Shown: one piece after another, positions 1 through 5,296 of the stretch
Position numbering within the stretch: the stretch's first letter is position 1
Layout: every line of letters starts with the position of its first letter
Assembly (NCBI GenBank): GCA_937951935.1
Contig: CALGAM010000052.1
Location: 1-5,296 of the forward strand
Direction of reading: 5' to 3'
Length of the DNA: 5,296 nucleotides
DNA from: an uncultured Micromonospora sp.
GTDB lineage: Bacteria; Actinomycetota; Actinomycetes; Mycobacteriales; Micromonosporaceae
The notes under the pieces: generated by a model
What the model saw: only the letters and a program-made list of their open reading frames with translations
The model's database searches: none
What the model was told of the DNA's origin: nothing
Program-made: the position numbers and the translations under genes

Positions 1-1359
1 ATGGCCGATCAGCGGGCGCGGGCCAGGGCGGACGCGCGGGCGCGGAAGACCGGCCACGCCGACCTGTCGGCCTACCGGCGGATCCTCGACAGCGCCGGGC
101 CGACGGACTGGCGCGCCTACACCGACCTGACGACCGAGTCGACCGTGGTGGCGCTCCTTGCCGACGGCGAACCGGTGGCGGCGGCGCCCGAGGGCCAGAT
201 CGTGGCGGTGGTGCTCGACGTCACGCCGTTCTACGCCGAGTCCGGCGGGCAGGCCGCCGACGCCGGCCACCTCACCGGTCCGGACGGGGCGGCGGAGGTG
301 ATCGACGTGCAACGCCCGATCAAGGGTCTCGTCGTACACCACGTACGCGTCACCGGCGGTGAGCTCACCGTCGGGTCCCGCCTCACCGCCCAGGTCGACC
401 CGCGGTGGCGGCTCGGCGCCCGGCAGGCCCACTCCGGCACGCATGTCCTGCACGCCGCCCTGCGGCAGGTCCTCGGCCCGACCGCGTTGCAGTCCGGCTC
501 CTACAACCGGCCCGGCTACCTGCGGTTGGACTTCGCCTGGCCCGGCAGCCTCTCCCCGGCGACGCGCAGCGAGATCGAGGACGTCGCGAACCAGGCGCTC
601 CGCGACGACCTGCCCGTCACCGCGCGGATCATGCCGCTGGCCCGGGCCCGGGAGATCGGCGCCCTGGCCCTGTTCGGGGAGACCTACGACGAGCAGGTCC
701 GGGTGGTGGAGATCGGCGGGGCCTGGTCCCGGGAGCTGTGCGGCGGCACCCACGTGTCCCGCTCCAGCCAGATCGGCGTGCTCGCGCTGACCGGCGAGTC
801 GTCCGTCGGCACCGGTCACCGCCGCGTCGAGGCGGTCGTCGGCCTCGACGGGATGCGCTACCTCGCCCGGGAACGGGACCTCGTCACCCAGCTCGCCGCG
901 CAGCTGCAGGCCCCGCGTGAGGACCTGCCCGCGCGCATCACCGCGCTGCTCGACCGCGCCAGGGCCGCGGAACGCCGCGCCGACCAGCTCGCGCGTGAAC
1001 TCGCCGCGCAGCGCGCCCGACGCCTCGCCGCCGACGCGGTACGGATCGACGGCACCCGCCACGTGGGCGTGGTGGCGGCCGGCGACGACGACCCCCGGCA
1101 GCTCGCCGAGCTGATCCGCGCCGCGCTGCCCGAGAACGAACCCGGCGTGGTGGCGGTCGCCGCGCCCGCCGACCGCGTCACCCGCCTGGTCGTCGCCACC
1201 ACGGCGGCGACGCCGGCCACGCTCGACGCCGTACACCTGGTGAAGGCCGCCCTCGACGGGCGCGGGGGCGGCACGGCCCGCCTGGCGCAGGGCGGCGCCC
1301 CGGGCCGTACCCCCGAGGAGGTTCTCGCGGTCGTCGGCGGGGCCGTCCGGGCGGGCTGA
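1..1359 (+). CDS. alaS: Alanyl-tRNA synthetase, C-terminal half (5'-truncated by window edge)
   Basis: Cytoplasmic enzyme that charges tRNA-Ala and hydrolyses Ser- or Gly-tRNA-Ala. Only the last 452 residues are present. The ATG at base 1 matches an internal Met of the family (the EEQRRRAR-type helix near residue 420-440 of about 880), so it is probably not the start. Visible in order: the linker with VVLDVTPFYAESGGQ (about 68-82), opening the editing domain; zinc/editing motif HSGTH (H144, H148); CGGTH (C247, H251), completing the metal site; a charged, Arg/Ala-rich helical stretch (about 300-345); and the C-terminal DHHA1-type domain ending in GRGGGTARLAQGG (420-432). All editing-site residues are intact, so this half looks functional. 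Compared with remembered actinobacterial AlaRS it is divergent: HSGTH where HSATH is usual, and CGGTHVSRSSQIG where a CGGTHV-x-NTA-type sequence is usual. The 3' neighbour is sodF, not the frequent ruvX/mltG partners. A secondary alaS copy is therefore possible, but that is inference. Confidence 0.93.
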   Translation: MADQRARARADARARKTGHADLSAYRRILDSAGPTDWRAYTDLTTESTVVALLADGEPVAAAPEGQIVAVVLDVTPFYAESGGQAADAGHLTGPDGAAEVIDVQRPIKGLVVHHVRVTGGELTVGSRLTAQVDPRWRLGARQAHSGTHVLHAALRQVLGPTALQSGSYNRPGYLRLDFAWPGSLSPATRSEIEDVANQALRDDLPVTARIMPLARAREIGALALFGETYDEQVRVVEIGGAWSRELCGGTHVSRSSQIGVLALTGESSVGTGHRRVEAVVGLDGMRYLARERDLVTQLAAQLQAPREDLPARITALLDRARAAERRADQLARELAAQRARRLAADAVRIDGTRHVGVVAAGDDDPRQLAELIRAALPENEPGVVAVAAPADRVTRLVVATTAATPATLDAVHLVKAALDGRGGGTARLAQGGAPGRTPEEVLAVVGGAVRAG

Positions 1360-1364
1360 TCAGC

Positions 1365-1391
1365 CGGTCGTCCACCGTCCTCGTCCGACCG
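1365..1391 (+). terminator. Possible weak terminator or dyad after alaS
   Basis: CGGTCG (1365-1370) can pair with CGACCG (1386-1391) around a 15-nt loop, just after the alaS stop codon (1357-1359). It sits next to a perfect palindrome GGCTGATCAGCC (1354-1365) that contains the stop codon. There is no T-tract. Position suits a transcription end, but such stems are frequent by chance at this GC content. Confidence 0.22.
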
Positions 1392-1436
1392 TCTCGCGAC
1401 GTGACACACCTCGTGCTCCACAATGGCCACACCTTG

Positions 1437-1453
1437 TTGCAAGATATTTGCAG
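1437..1453 (+). promoter_or_regulatory. Putative Nur (nickel-responsive Fur-family) operator upstream of sodF
   Basis: TTGCAA (1437-1442), a 5-nt spacer GATAT, then TTGCAG (1448-1453). This forms the perfect dyad TGCAA-N5-TTGCA. The Nur consensus I recall from Streptomyces coelicolor is tTGCaa-N5-ttGCAA; this site agrees at 11 of 12 arm positions, with the exact spacer. It ends 36 bp before the sodF ATG and stands out as an AT-rich island in GC-rich DNA, so it probably overlaps the core promoter. In Streptomyces, Ni-bound Nur represses sodF through such a box. A third TTGCA half-site lies at 1465-1469. I could not assign -35 and -10 elements with confidence. Confidence 0.72.
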
Positions 1454-1477
1454 TAACCAAGTGATTGCATGATCATC

Positions 1478-1484
1478 GGAGGAG
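1478..1484 (+). promoter_or_regulatory. Shine-Dalgarno sequence that fixes the sodF start
   Basis: GGAGGAG, 5 nt before the ATG at 1490, is a strong ribosome binding site. It rules out the in-frame upstream ATG at 1469, which would add seven residues (MIIGGAS), place the site inside the coding sequence, and add residues absent from the family N-terminus. Confidence 0.85.
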
Positions 1485-1489
1485 CCTCG

Positions 1490-2104
1490 ATGGCGGTCTA
1501 CACCCTGCCCGACCTGCCCTACGACTACGGCGCGCTCGAACCGGCGATGTCCGGGCAGATCCTGGAGTTGCACCACAGCAAGCACCACGCCGCCTACGTC
1601 AAGGGCGCCAACGACGGCCTGGAGCAGATCGCCGAGGCCCGCGCCAAGGGCGACTTCGGCGCCCTGGTCGGTCTGGAGAAGACCTTCGCGTTCAACCTGT
1701 CCGGGCACGTGCTGCACACGATCTTCTGGGGGAACCTGTCACCGGACGGCGGCGACCGCCCGGACGGCGAGCTGGCGGCGGCGATCGACGAGCACTTCGG
1801 CTCCTTCGAGGCGTTCGCCGGGCAACTGTCCGCGGCGACCAAGAGCGTGCAGGGCTCCGGCTGGGGTGTGCTCGCCTGGGAGCCGCTGGGGCAGCGTCTG
1901 ATCGTCGAGCAGGTCTACGACCACCACGGCAACGTCGGGCAGGGATCGACCCCGCTGCTGGTCTTCGACGCCTGGGAGCACGCGTACTACCTGCAGTACA
2001 AGAACGTGCGTCCCGACTACGTCGACCGGCTGTGGGACCTCGTCAACTGGGCCGACGTGGCGGCCCGCTTCGACGCCGCCCGCGCCGCGAGCCCGAAGAT
2101 CTGA
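1490..2104 (+). CDS. sodF: Superoxide dismutase, Fe/Mn family, Fe-type (SodF)
   Basis: Dismutates superoxide to H2O2 and O2 in the cytosol. The 204-residue length is normal for the family and there is no signal peptide. The N-terminal helical domain starts YTLPDLPYDYGALEP and carries LHHSKHHAAY, giving metal ligand H28 with second-sphere H32 and Y36. Ligand H76 lies in VLHTIFW. The C-terminal domain has QGSGWGVLAWE (121-131) and ligands D160 and H164 in DAWEH. H145 in QVYDHHGN matches the His of iron-type mycobacterial and Streptomyces SodF enzymes rather than the Gln of many Mn enzymes; with the Nur-like box upstream this favours iron, although metal choice cannot be proven from sequence. 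The start is set by GGAGGAG 5 nt upstream. The next gene begins 3 nt after the stop, so the two are probably one transcript. All four metal ligands are intact. Confidence 0.96.
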   Translation: MAVYTLPDLPYDYGALEPAMSGQILELHHSKHHAAYVKGANDGLEQIAEARAKGDFGALVGLEKTFAFNLSGHVLHTIFWGNLSPDGGDRPDGELAAAIDEHFGSFEAFAGQLSAATKSVQGSGWGVLAWEPLGQRLIVEQVYDHHGNVGQGSTPLLVFDAWEHAYYLQYKNVRPDYVDRLWDLVNWADVAARFDAARAASPKI

Positions 2105-2107
2105 CCG

Positions 2108-2386
2108 GTGCCCGACACCACCCCCGCCGTGGCGGAGCTGGTCCAACGCGCCGCCGGGGTCATCGCGGCCACCCGCCGCGGTGACCTCGCCGGCGCCGAG
2201 GAACTCCTGGCCGCCTTTCCCAGCGAACGGGCCCGCACCCTCGGGTTCTACCTGCTCGCCGACCTGGCGCTCGGCCTGCTCCATACCAGCAGCGGCGAGA
2301 CCATGGACGACCTCGTCCGCGAACTGTCCCTGATGATCGCCGCCGGCGCCGGCCAACCGCCCCAGCCGCCCGCGGATACGACCTGA
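2108..2386 (+). CDS. Small hypothetical protein coupled to sodF
   Basis: A 92-residue protein that I do not recognise. It starts at GTG 2108, 3 nt after the sodF stop; no earlier start is available without overlapping sodF, and the next in-frame Met is deep inside. No clear Shine-Dalgarno sequence is visible, so translation is probably coupled to sodF. Residues 5-80 look largely alpha-helical and amphipathic (AELVQRAAGVIAATRRGDLAGAEELLAAF, then RTLGFYLLADLALGLLHTSS), followed by a flexible Pro-rich tail (QPPQPPADTT). The first pair of helices, with G-D-L-AGAEELL spacing, resembles a single TPR-like hairpin. No Cys pair, His cluster, convincing membrane helix or signal peptide is present. Codon use is GC3-rich as in its neighbours. 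A role linked to SOD or oxidative stress is suggested only by position. That it is a real gene is fairly likely; its function is unknown. Confidence 0.72.
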   Translation: MPDTTPAVAELVQRAAGVIAATRRGDLAGAEELLAAFPSERARTLGFYLLADLALGLLHTSSGETMDDLVRELSLMIAAGAGQPPQPPADTT

Positions 2387-2388
2387 GA

Positions 2389-2402
2389 GCCGCAGGGGCG
2401 GC
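2389..2402 (+). terminator. Candidate terminator hairpin of the sodF unit
   Basis: GCCGC (2389-2393), loop AGGG, GCGGC (2398-2402) is a perfect five-pair GC stem beginning 2 nt after the stop codon of the small gene. There is no T-run, as is common for actinobacterial hairpin-only terminators. Position is the main support. Confidence 0.4.
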
Positions 2403-2701
2403 GACGTACCACGAGACCGCCTTCGACGGTTGCGGGTCGGTGTGGTGTCGAAACCCGCGTCGAGGGTGGCCGACACGGAGGCCCGGACGGTTACCTGGGG
2501 GTCGGATCGCGGGTGATCCGCGACGTTCGCCCGTACGTCGTGCGTGCTCGCGAACCCGCGACCGATCCGCTTCGCAGCACACACCCTTGCGGAGGTTGCC
2601 GGATGCCGTGCCTGCGGGAACCCGGATCCGGTGTGCGGTACGACGAGTGACCCACGCCGAGGAAACAGACGACGGCGGCTCGGGCGACTGTGTGTCGTGA
2701 T

Positions 2702-2736
2702 ATTGACCGTCGACATTGACGACTCGACGTCGACAA
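2702..2736. repeat. Operator-like direct and inverted repeats upstream of the XRE gene
   Basis: CGTCGACA occurs at 2708-2715 and again at 2728-2735, exactly 20 bp apart, about two helical turns. ATTGAC occurs at 2702-2707 and 2715-2720. TTGACGAC (2716-2723) and GTCGACAA (2729-2736) form an inverted repeat around 5 nt, with 7 of 8 pairs. This arrangement, about 30 bp upstream of a likely -10 element, is what an operator looks like. The encoded HTH protein is the natural candidate binder (autoregulation), which is inference. Confidence 0.4.
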
Positions 2737-2763
2737 TCGAACACCCAACCCCCCCCGGCGCGT

Positions 2764-2769
2764 TAGTGT
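2764..2769 (+). promoter_or_regulatory. Putative -10 element of the XRE regulator promoter
   Basis: TAGTGT fits the TANNNT pattern of actinobacterial vegetative -10 boxes and would place the transcription start near 2776, giving a leader of about 50 nt before the GTG at 2827. No good -35 is found at 16-19 nt upstream (around 2739-2747); a C8 tract occupies the spacer. Confidence 0.35.
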
Positions 2770-2813
2770 CGGTTCGCACGGTCCATGACATTCGTGATCG
2801 AATCGGTGCCGGT

Positions 2814-2820
2814 AGGAAGG
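2814..2820 (+). promoter_or_regulatory. Ribosome binding site supporting the GTG 2827 start
   Basis: AGGAAGG lies 6 nt before the GTG at 2827. The alternative in-frame ATG at 2785 has no purine-rich site upstream, so the GTG start is preferred. Confidence 0.6.
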
Positions 2821-2826
2821 TTCCTC

Positions 2827-4368
2827 GTGGATCCGCAGCAACTCAGCGACGCGAAGCGGACGCTCGGACGTAGCCTGGCCCGCTGGCGGCAGGCGCGTGG
2901 ACTGACCCAGAAGGACGTGGCGCTGCGGGTGCACAGCTCCCGGAGCACGGTGGCCAACGTGGAGTGCGGCCGGCAGGTCGTGGATCGCGTTTTCTGGGCG
3001 CAGTGTGAGGCGCTGCTGCAGGCCGGCGGAGAATTGATCACCGCCTACGACCACTACCGGTCGCTTGAGGAGCGATACCGCAGAGAAAAAGCCGAGGCGG
3101 CCCGCCGCGCCCGGTGGGCGGGTGTGCTCGGTCCCGAGACGATCGCCAATACCGTTTCGTGGAGTTTTGGCGGCCCGGGACGTACGCTCGAAGCTGCTAT
3201 CGGGCCTGTGGCGGCAGCCGCGGCGGGGGAACCGGGCGCGCGATTCATCGCTGCTCTCGGCGCCGACGGCATGCCCCGGCTCGGTGGCGACGATGGTCGC
3301 TGGCCCGGCCCGGCGGGCCGTGACGGAACGGAGGGCGACATGCAACGTCGCACCATGCTTCAGTACGCGTTGACAGTGCTCGCGACGGGAGGAGTCGCCG
3401 GGTCTGCGCTGGACTCGATCCGGACCGGACTCGCCGCGTCCCTGTCGAGGCAGGAGACGACCGATCTCGACGCCGCGGAGTGGGAGGCGGTCGCCGAGGA
3501 GTACGGGCGCAACTACCTCACGATGGCACCGGCTCTGCTCACGCACCATCTTGCCGCCGACCTGGCGGACCTCCAGCAGGCCATCACGGCCAGCCGGGGT
3601 AGCCGACACGCCGACCTGTCGCGGGTCGGCGCCCTCCTGGCCGGGATCATGGCGAAGACCCTGGCACAAACCGGCCAGTATCCGCTCGCCCGCAGGTGGT
3701 GGCGGACCAGCCGGATGGCCGCCGACGCCGCCGGGGATCCAAGCGTCCAGACGTGGGTGCGGGGCCAGGCGGCCATCCACGCCCTCTACGAACCGCACTC
3801 GGGTCAGATTGCGTGGCACCAGGCCGAGCAGGCACTGGCGATCAGCAGCGGGCGGGCCTACCCCGGTACGGCGAGCGCGCTCGCCGCGTGCGCGCAGGCC
3901 AGCGCGGTCGCCGGTGACGCGGCCGGCGCCCGGCACTACACGGATCAGCTCCGCGACGTGTTCGACCGACTGCCCGACGCTGTCACCGCCGACGCGAGAA
4001 GCATCTACCAGTGGCCGCAGCAGTGTCTGTGGCACACGCTCAGCTACGTCCACAGTCACCTGGGCCACACCCGGGAGGCACAGCAGGCACAGGAGCAGAC
4101 GCTGGCGTTGACGCCGGAGTGGGAACCTGCCGCCCGCGCCCAGGTCCACCTGCACACCGCGATGTGTCTGATCCGCGACGGCCACCTCGACGACGGTGCC
4201 AACCACGCCCGTCAGGCCATCAGCGCCCTGCCCGAGTCACGGCGGACCACGTTCGTCGTGCACCTCGCCCGTACCGCGCTCGACACCGTGCCCGACGGTG
4301 AACAGCACCGGCCGGCCGTCGCCGACCTCCGCGAGGTGATCGCGGCCTCCACCGCGCAGAAGCACTGA
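2827..4368 (+). CDS. XRE-family transcriptional regulator with TPR-like C-terminal region
   Basis: A 513-residue cytoplasmic DNA-binding protein. An in-frame ATG at 2785 would add 14 residues but lacks a ribosome site. Residues 11-70 form a Cro/C1-type helix-turn-helix: LARWRQARGLTQKDVALRV, then HSSRSTVANVECGRQ as turn and recognition helix, then a helix ending in LLQAGGEL. A charged, coiled-coil-like stretch with aromatics follows (74-97). Next come a low-complexity Gly/Ala/Pro linker (115-170) and a QRRT motif (173-176) leading into a hydrophobic segment (177-197). Residues 210-505 are alpha-helical with TPR-like hairpins near 275-304 (AQTGQYPLARRWW), 349-380 (AVAGDAAGARHY), 405-430 (LGHTREAQQ) and 445-470 (RDGHLDDGANHARQA). 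Actinomycetes carry many such XRE-TPR regulators, whose TPR part is thought to sense peptides or partner proteins; the ligand and targets here are unknown. It is probably monocistronic, with repeat elements upstream. The next gene is convergent. Confidence 0.87.
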   Translation: MDPQQLSDAKRTLGRSLARWRQARGLTQKDVALRVHSSRSTVANVECGRQVVDRVFWAQCEALLQAGGELITAYDHYRSLEERYRREKAEAARRARWAGVLGPETIANTVSWSFGGPGRTLEAAIGPVAAAAAGEPGARFIAALGADGMPRLGGDDGRWPGPAGRDGTEGDMQRRTMLQYALTVLATGGVAGSALDSIRTGLAASLSRQETTDLDAAEWEAVAEEYGRNYLTMAPALLTHHLAADLADLQQAITASRGSRHADLSRVGALLAGIMAKTLAQTGQYPLARRWWRTSRMAADAAGDPSVQTWVRGQAAIHALYEPHSGQIAWHQAEQALAISSGRAYPGTASALAACAQASAVAGDAAGARHYTDQLRDVFDRLPDAVTADARSIYQWPQQCLWHTLSYVHSHLGHTREAQQAQEQTLALTPEWEPAARAQVHLHTAMCLIRDGHLDDGANHARQAISALPESRRTTFVVHLARTALDTVPDGEQHRPAVADLREVIAASTAQKH

Positions 4369-4731
4369 CGCACCCGCACCAGCTTTCCGCGCGATTGCCG
4401 GTCGCCCTGACCGGTGGTCGCTGATCACAGAAGCGATCGTTGACACACTGACGACGCAACAGAGCCACGCCGGCAGCCCCAGTGGATGGGGTCCACGGTG
4501 GCGACCGGAAAACCCCCGGCCTCGCTTCCGACACGGCACACGTTCACACCTCCTGCCCGACTCGACGGCCGCCCTCACTCGGCCAGGTCCGCTCGGCAGG
4601 CGCCCAGGCGCACTCCCGGGTCCGATGGCACACCGGTCAGGACCGCCAGGGACCCGATGCCGTCACGGTCTCCCGTCGTCTCCGACCCGGTGTGGCCGAT
4701 CCGGTGACCCCGACGGCCGTGCGCGGCGGAG
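4369..4731. other. 363-bp intergenic region between convergent genes
   Basis: It separates the ends of the XRE gene (+) and the TPR gene (-). ORFs exist in several frames, but their products are low-complexity Arg/Pro/Ser/Thr sequences without recognisable motifs, so I call none. Contents: a hairpin at 4398-4414, described separately; GTGGA (4482-4486) pairing with TCCAC (4492-4496) across a 5-nt loop; and CACACCGG (4629-4636) complementary to CCGGTGTG (4687-4694) across 50 nt. TTGACA at 4440-4445 resembles a -35 box but has no -10 at the right distance. Confidence 0.55.
4398..4414 (+). terminator. Candidate terminator of the XRE regulator gene
   Basis: CCGGTC (4398-4403), loop GCCCT, GACCGG (4409-4414) is a perfect six-pair GC stem, 29 nt after the stop codon. 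There is no T-tract. Between convergent genes such a stem could end transcription from either side. Confidence 0.4.
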
Positions 4732-5296
4732 TCACTCGGCTGGTCGTGGTTGCGACGGTGTTCCCTGGGGCTCACCGCTCTCGGCCGCTGGCAGTAGCTC
4801 GCCCGCGAACTCGCGGATCACCTCGATCCATGCGGCATCACCAAGTTCCGCCAACATGCTGGTAGCCCTTTCCCAGCACTCACGGGCCTCGTCGAACCGG
4901 CCCACCTCGGCCAGGGCAGCGCCGAGCATGCCCAGACTCCGGCCCTCATTCCGCCGGTCGCCGAGCCCGCGGAAGATGTCGACGGCGCGGGTGAGGACGT
5001 CGATCGCCTCCTCGAACCGGCCCGCCTCGCCCAGGACAGCGCCGAGGTTACCCCGCGCCTCGCCTTCGCCGTACCGGTCACCGAGTTCGACGTACACCTC
5101 CAGCTGACGGCTGAAAGCGGTGATCGCCTCGTCCAGCCGGCCCGCCTCGGCCAGGGCGGCACCCAGAAGATCCAGCACCCGGCCCTCGGACCGCCGATCG
5201 CCGGAATCGCGGAAGATGCCGGCGGCCCGGGTGTAGGCGGTCACGGCCTCGTCGAACCGGCCCGCCTCGGTCAGGGCACGACCGAGAAGGGTCAAC
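4732..5296 (-). CDS. Tetratricopeptide-repeat protein, C-terminal part (5' end outside window)
   Basis: At least 187 residues, read leftward; the reading frame is still open at the right edge. The TTG at 5295-5293 most likely codes for an internal Leu of a repeat (the consensus has an NLG or L-x-LLG start), so the true start lies beyond the window. Visible are four TPR units of 40 residues, each carrying L-G-x-AL-x-EAGRFDEA-type helix A and a helix B ending in (L/S)GDRR-x-EG. The consensus Gly, Ala and Phe/Leu positions are all kept; the last unit is followed by a short cap helix and a polar Pro/Ser/Gln tail (GEPQGTPSQPRPAE). The exact 40-residue phase is typical of actinobacterial TPR_10/TPR_12 arrays, often found behind NB-ARC ATPase, CHAT protease or trypsin-like domains. 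Which N-terminal domain this one has cannot be seen. The role is probably protein-protein interaction. Confidence 0.88.
   Translation of the reverse strand, partial: LTLLGRALTEAGRFDEAVTAYTRAAGIFRDSGDRRSEGRVLDLLGAALAEAGRLDEAITAFSRQLEVYVELGDRYGEGEARGNLGAVLGEAGRFEEAIDVLTRAVDIFRGLGDRRNEGRSLGMLGAALAEVGRFDEARECWERATSMLAELGDAAWIEVIREFAGELLPAAESGEPQGTPSQPRPAE
4891..5280. repeat. 120-bp tandem repeats encoding the TPR units
   Basis: The same roughly 30-bp core, (g/c)tcgaaccggcccgcctcg followed by g/ccag-type bases, begins at 4891, 5011, 5131 (with gtccagccgg) and 5251, exactly 120 bp apart. Copies differ by only a few bases in the core and by more between cores. Conservation at the DNA level, including synonymous positions, suggests recent duplication or gene conversion. 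Confidence 0.8.

Larger units (their letters stand above)
2387..2826. other. 440-bp intergenic region rich in dyads, upstream of the XRE regulator
   Basis: No convincing gene is seen on either strand; the short ORFs here give Arg/Pro-rich, low-complexity translations. The region has several parts. TTCGAC (2422-2427) can pair with GTCGAA (2447-2452). A nested set of stems covers 2503-2561. The perfect palindrome CCGGATCCGG lies at 2622-2631, and CACACC (2580-2585) can pair with GGTGTG (2630-2635). An AT-richer repeat block spans 2702-2736, followed by a run of eight C (2749-2756) and a TAGTGT -10-like hexamer (2764-2769). It probably combines the end of the sodF transcript with the promoter and leader of the regulator. 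I looked for a cobalamin riboswitch and a tRNA and was not convinced by either. Confidence 0.6.

Noticed and set aside
1469..1489. Upstream ATG for sodF at 1469
   Set aside because: The strong GGAGGAG at 1478-1484 would lie inside the coding sequence, and SodF proteins begin near MAVYTLPDLPYDY.
2431..2460. tRNA T-arm-like sequence around GTGTCGAAACCCGC
   Set aside because: No acceptor stem, D-arm or anticodon arm can be built around it.
2580..2700. Cobalamin riboswitch-like pieces (GCGGGAACCCGG, GGCGACTGTG)
   Set aside because: The pieces lack the B12 box and the correct order and spacing of the conserved core; the downstream gene has no B12 link.
1739..2791. 350-codon open frame on the - strand across sodF and the intergenic region
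   Set aside because: It is opposite a well-recognised SOD gene, and its product has no family features.
2491..4206. 571-codon open frame on the - strand, antisense to the XRE gene
   Set aside because: The translation is Arg/Gly/Pro/Val-rich without domain pattern; long antisense frames are expected opposite GC3-biased genes, and the + strand frame has a clear HTH and TPR-like structure.
4440..4468. TTGACA as a promoter -35
   Set aside because: No TANNNT hexamer at 16-19 nt downstream and no gene to serve on the + strand.
4486..4865. Short + strand ORFs (from 4482, 4486 and 4625) in the right intergenic region and opposite the TPR gene
   Set aside because: Low-complexity Arg/Pro/Ser products, no ribosome sites, and partly antisense to a clear TPR gene.

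Overview
The window is very GC-rich, with strong third-position G/C bias, GTG starts and actinobacterial protein families. It reads as a chromosomal piece of a filamentous actinomycete. Micromonosporaceae or Streptomyces relatives are plausible, but genus is inference. No rRNA, tRNA, insertion sequence, phage gene or CRISPR array was seen.

Layout: (1) 1-1359, + strand, is the C-terminal half of an alanyl-tRNA synthetase with editing, C-Ala and DHHA1 parts; the catalytic half lies upstream of the window. (2) 1360-1489 is a short intergenic region with a near-perfect nickel-regulator (Nur) operator, TTGCAA-N5-TTGCAG, just upstream of (3) an Fe-type superoxide dismutase gene, sodF (1490-2104). 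(4) A small unknown gene (2108-2386) starts 3 nt after the sodF stop and is probably co-transcribed; a GC hairpin follows it. (5) 2387-2826 is a repeat- and dyad-rich region with a plausible promoter for (6) a large XRE/Cro-type regulator with a TPR-like sensor region (2827-4368). (7) 4369-4731 holds no convincing gene. (8) 4732-5296, - strand, is the C-terminal end of a tetratricopeptide-repeat protein built from 40-residue (120-bp) units; it runs off the right edge and converges on the XRE gene.

Working together: the best-supported regulatory story is that sodF and its small partner are repressed by Ni-loaded Nur, as for Streptomyces sodF, so that the iron enzyme is made when nickel is too scarce for a Ni-SOD. 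The XRE-TPR regulator appears to be a separate unit, with repeats upstream that could be an autoregulatory site. No link between the alaS copy and its neighbours is visible. Its position next to sodF, and its divergence from the usual actinobacterial sequence, suggest it may be a second alaS copy. I did not find a clearly new multi-gene system here; the unusual points are regulatory and contextual.
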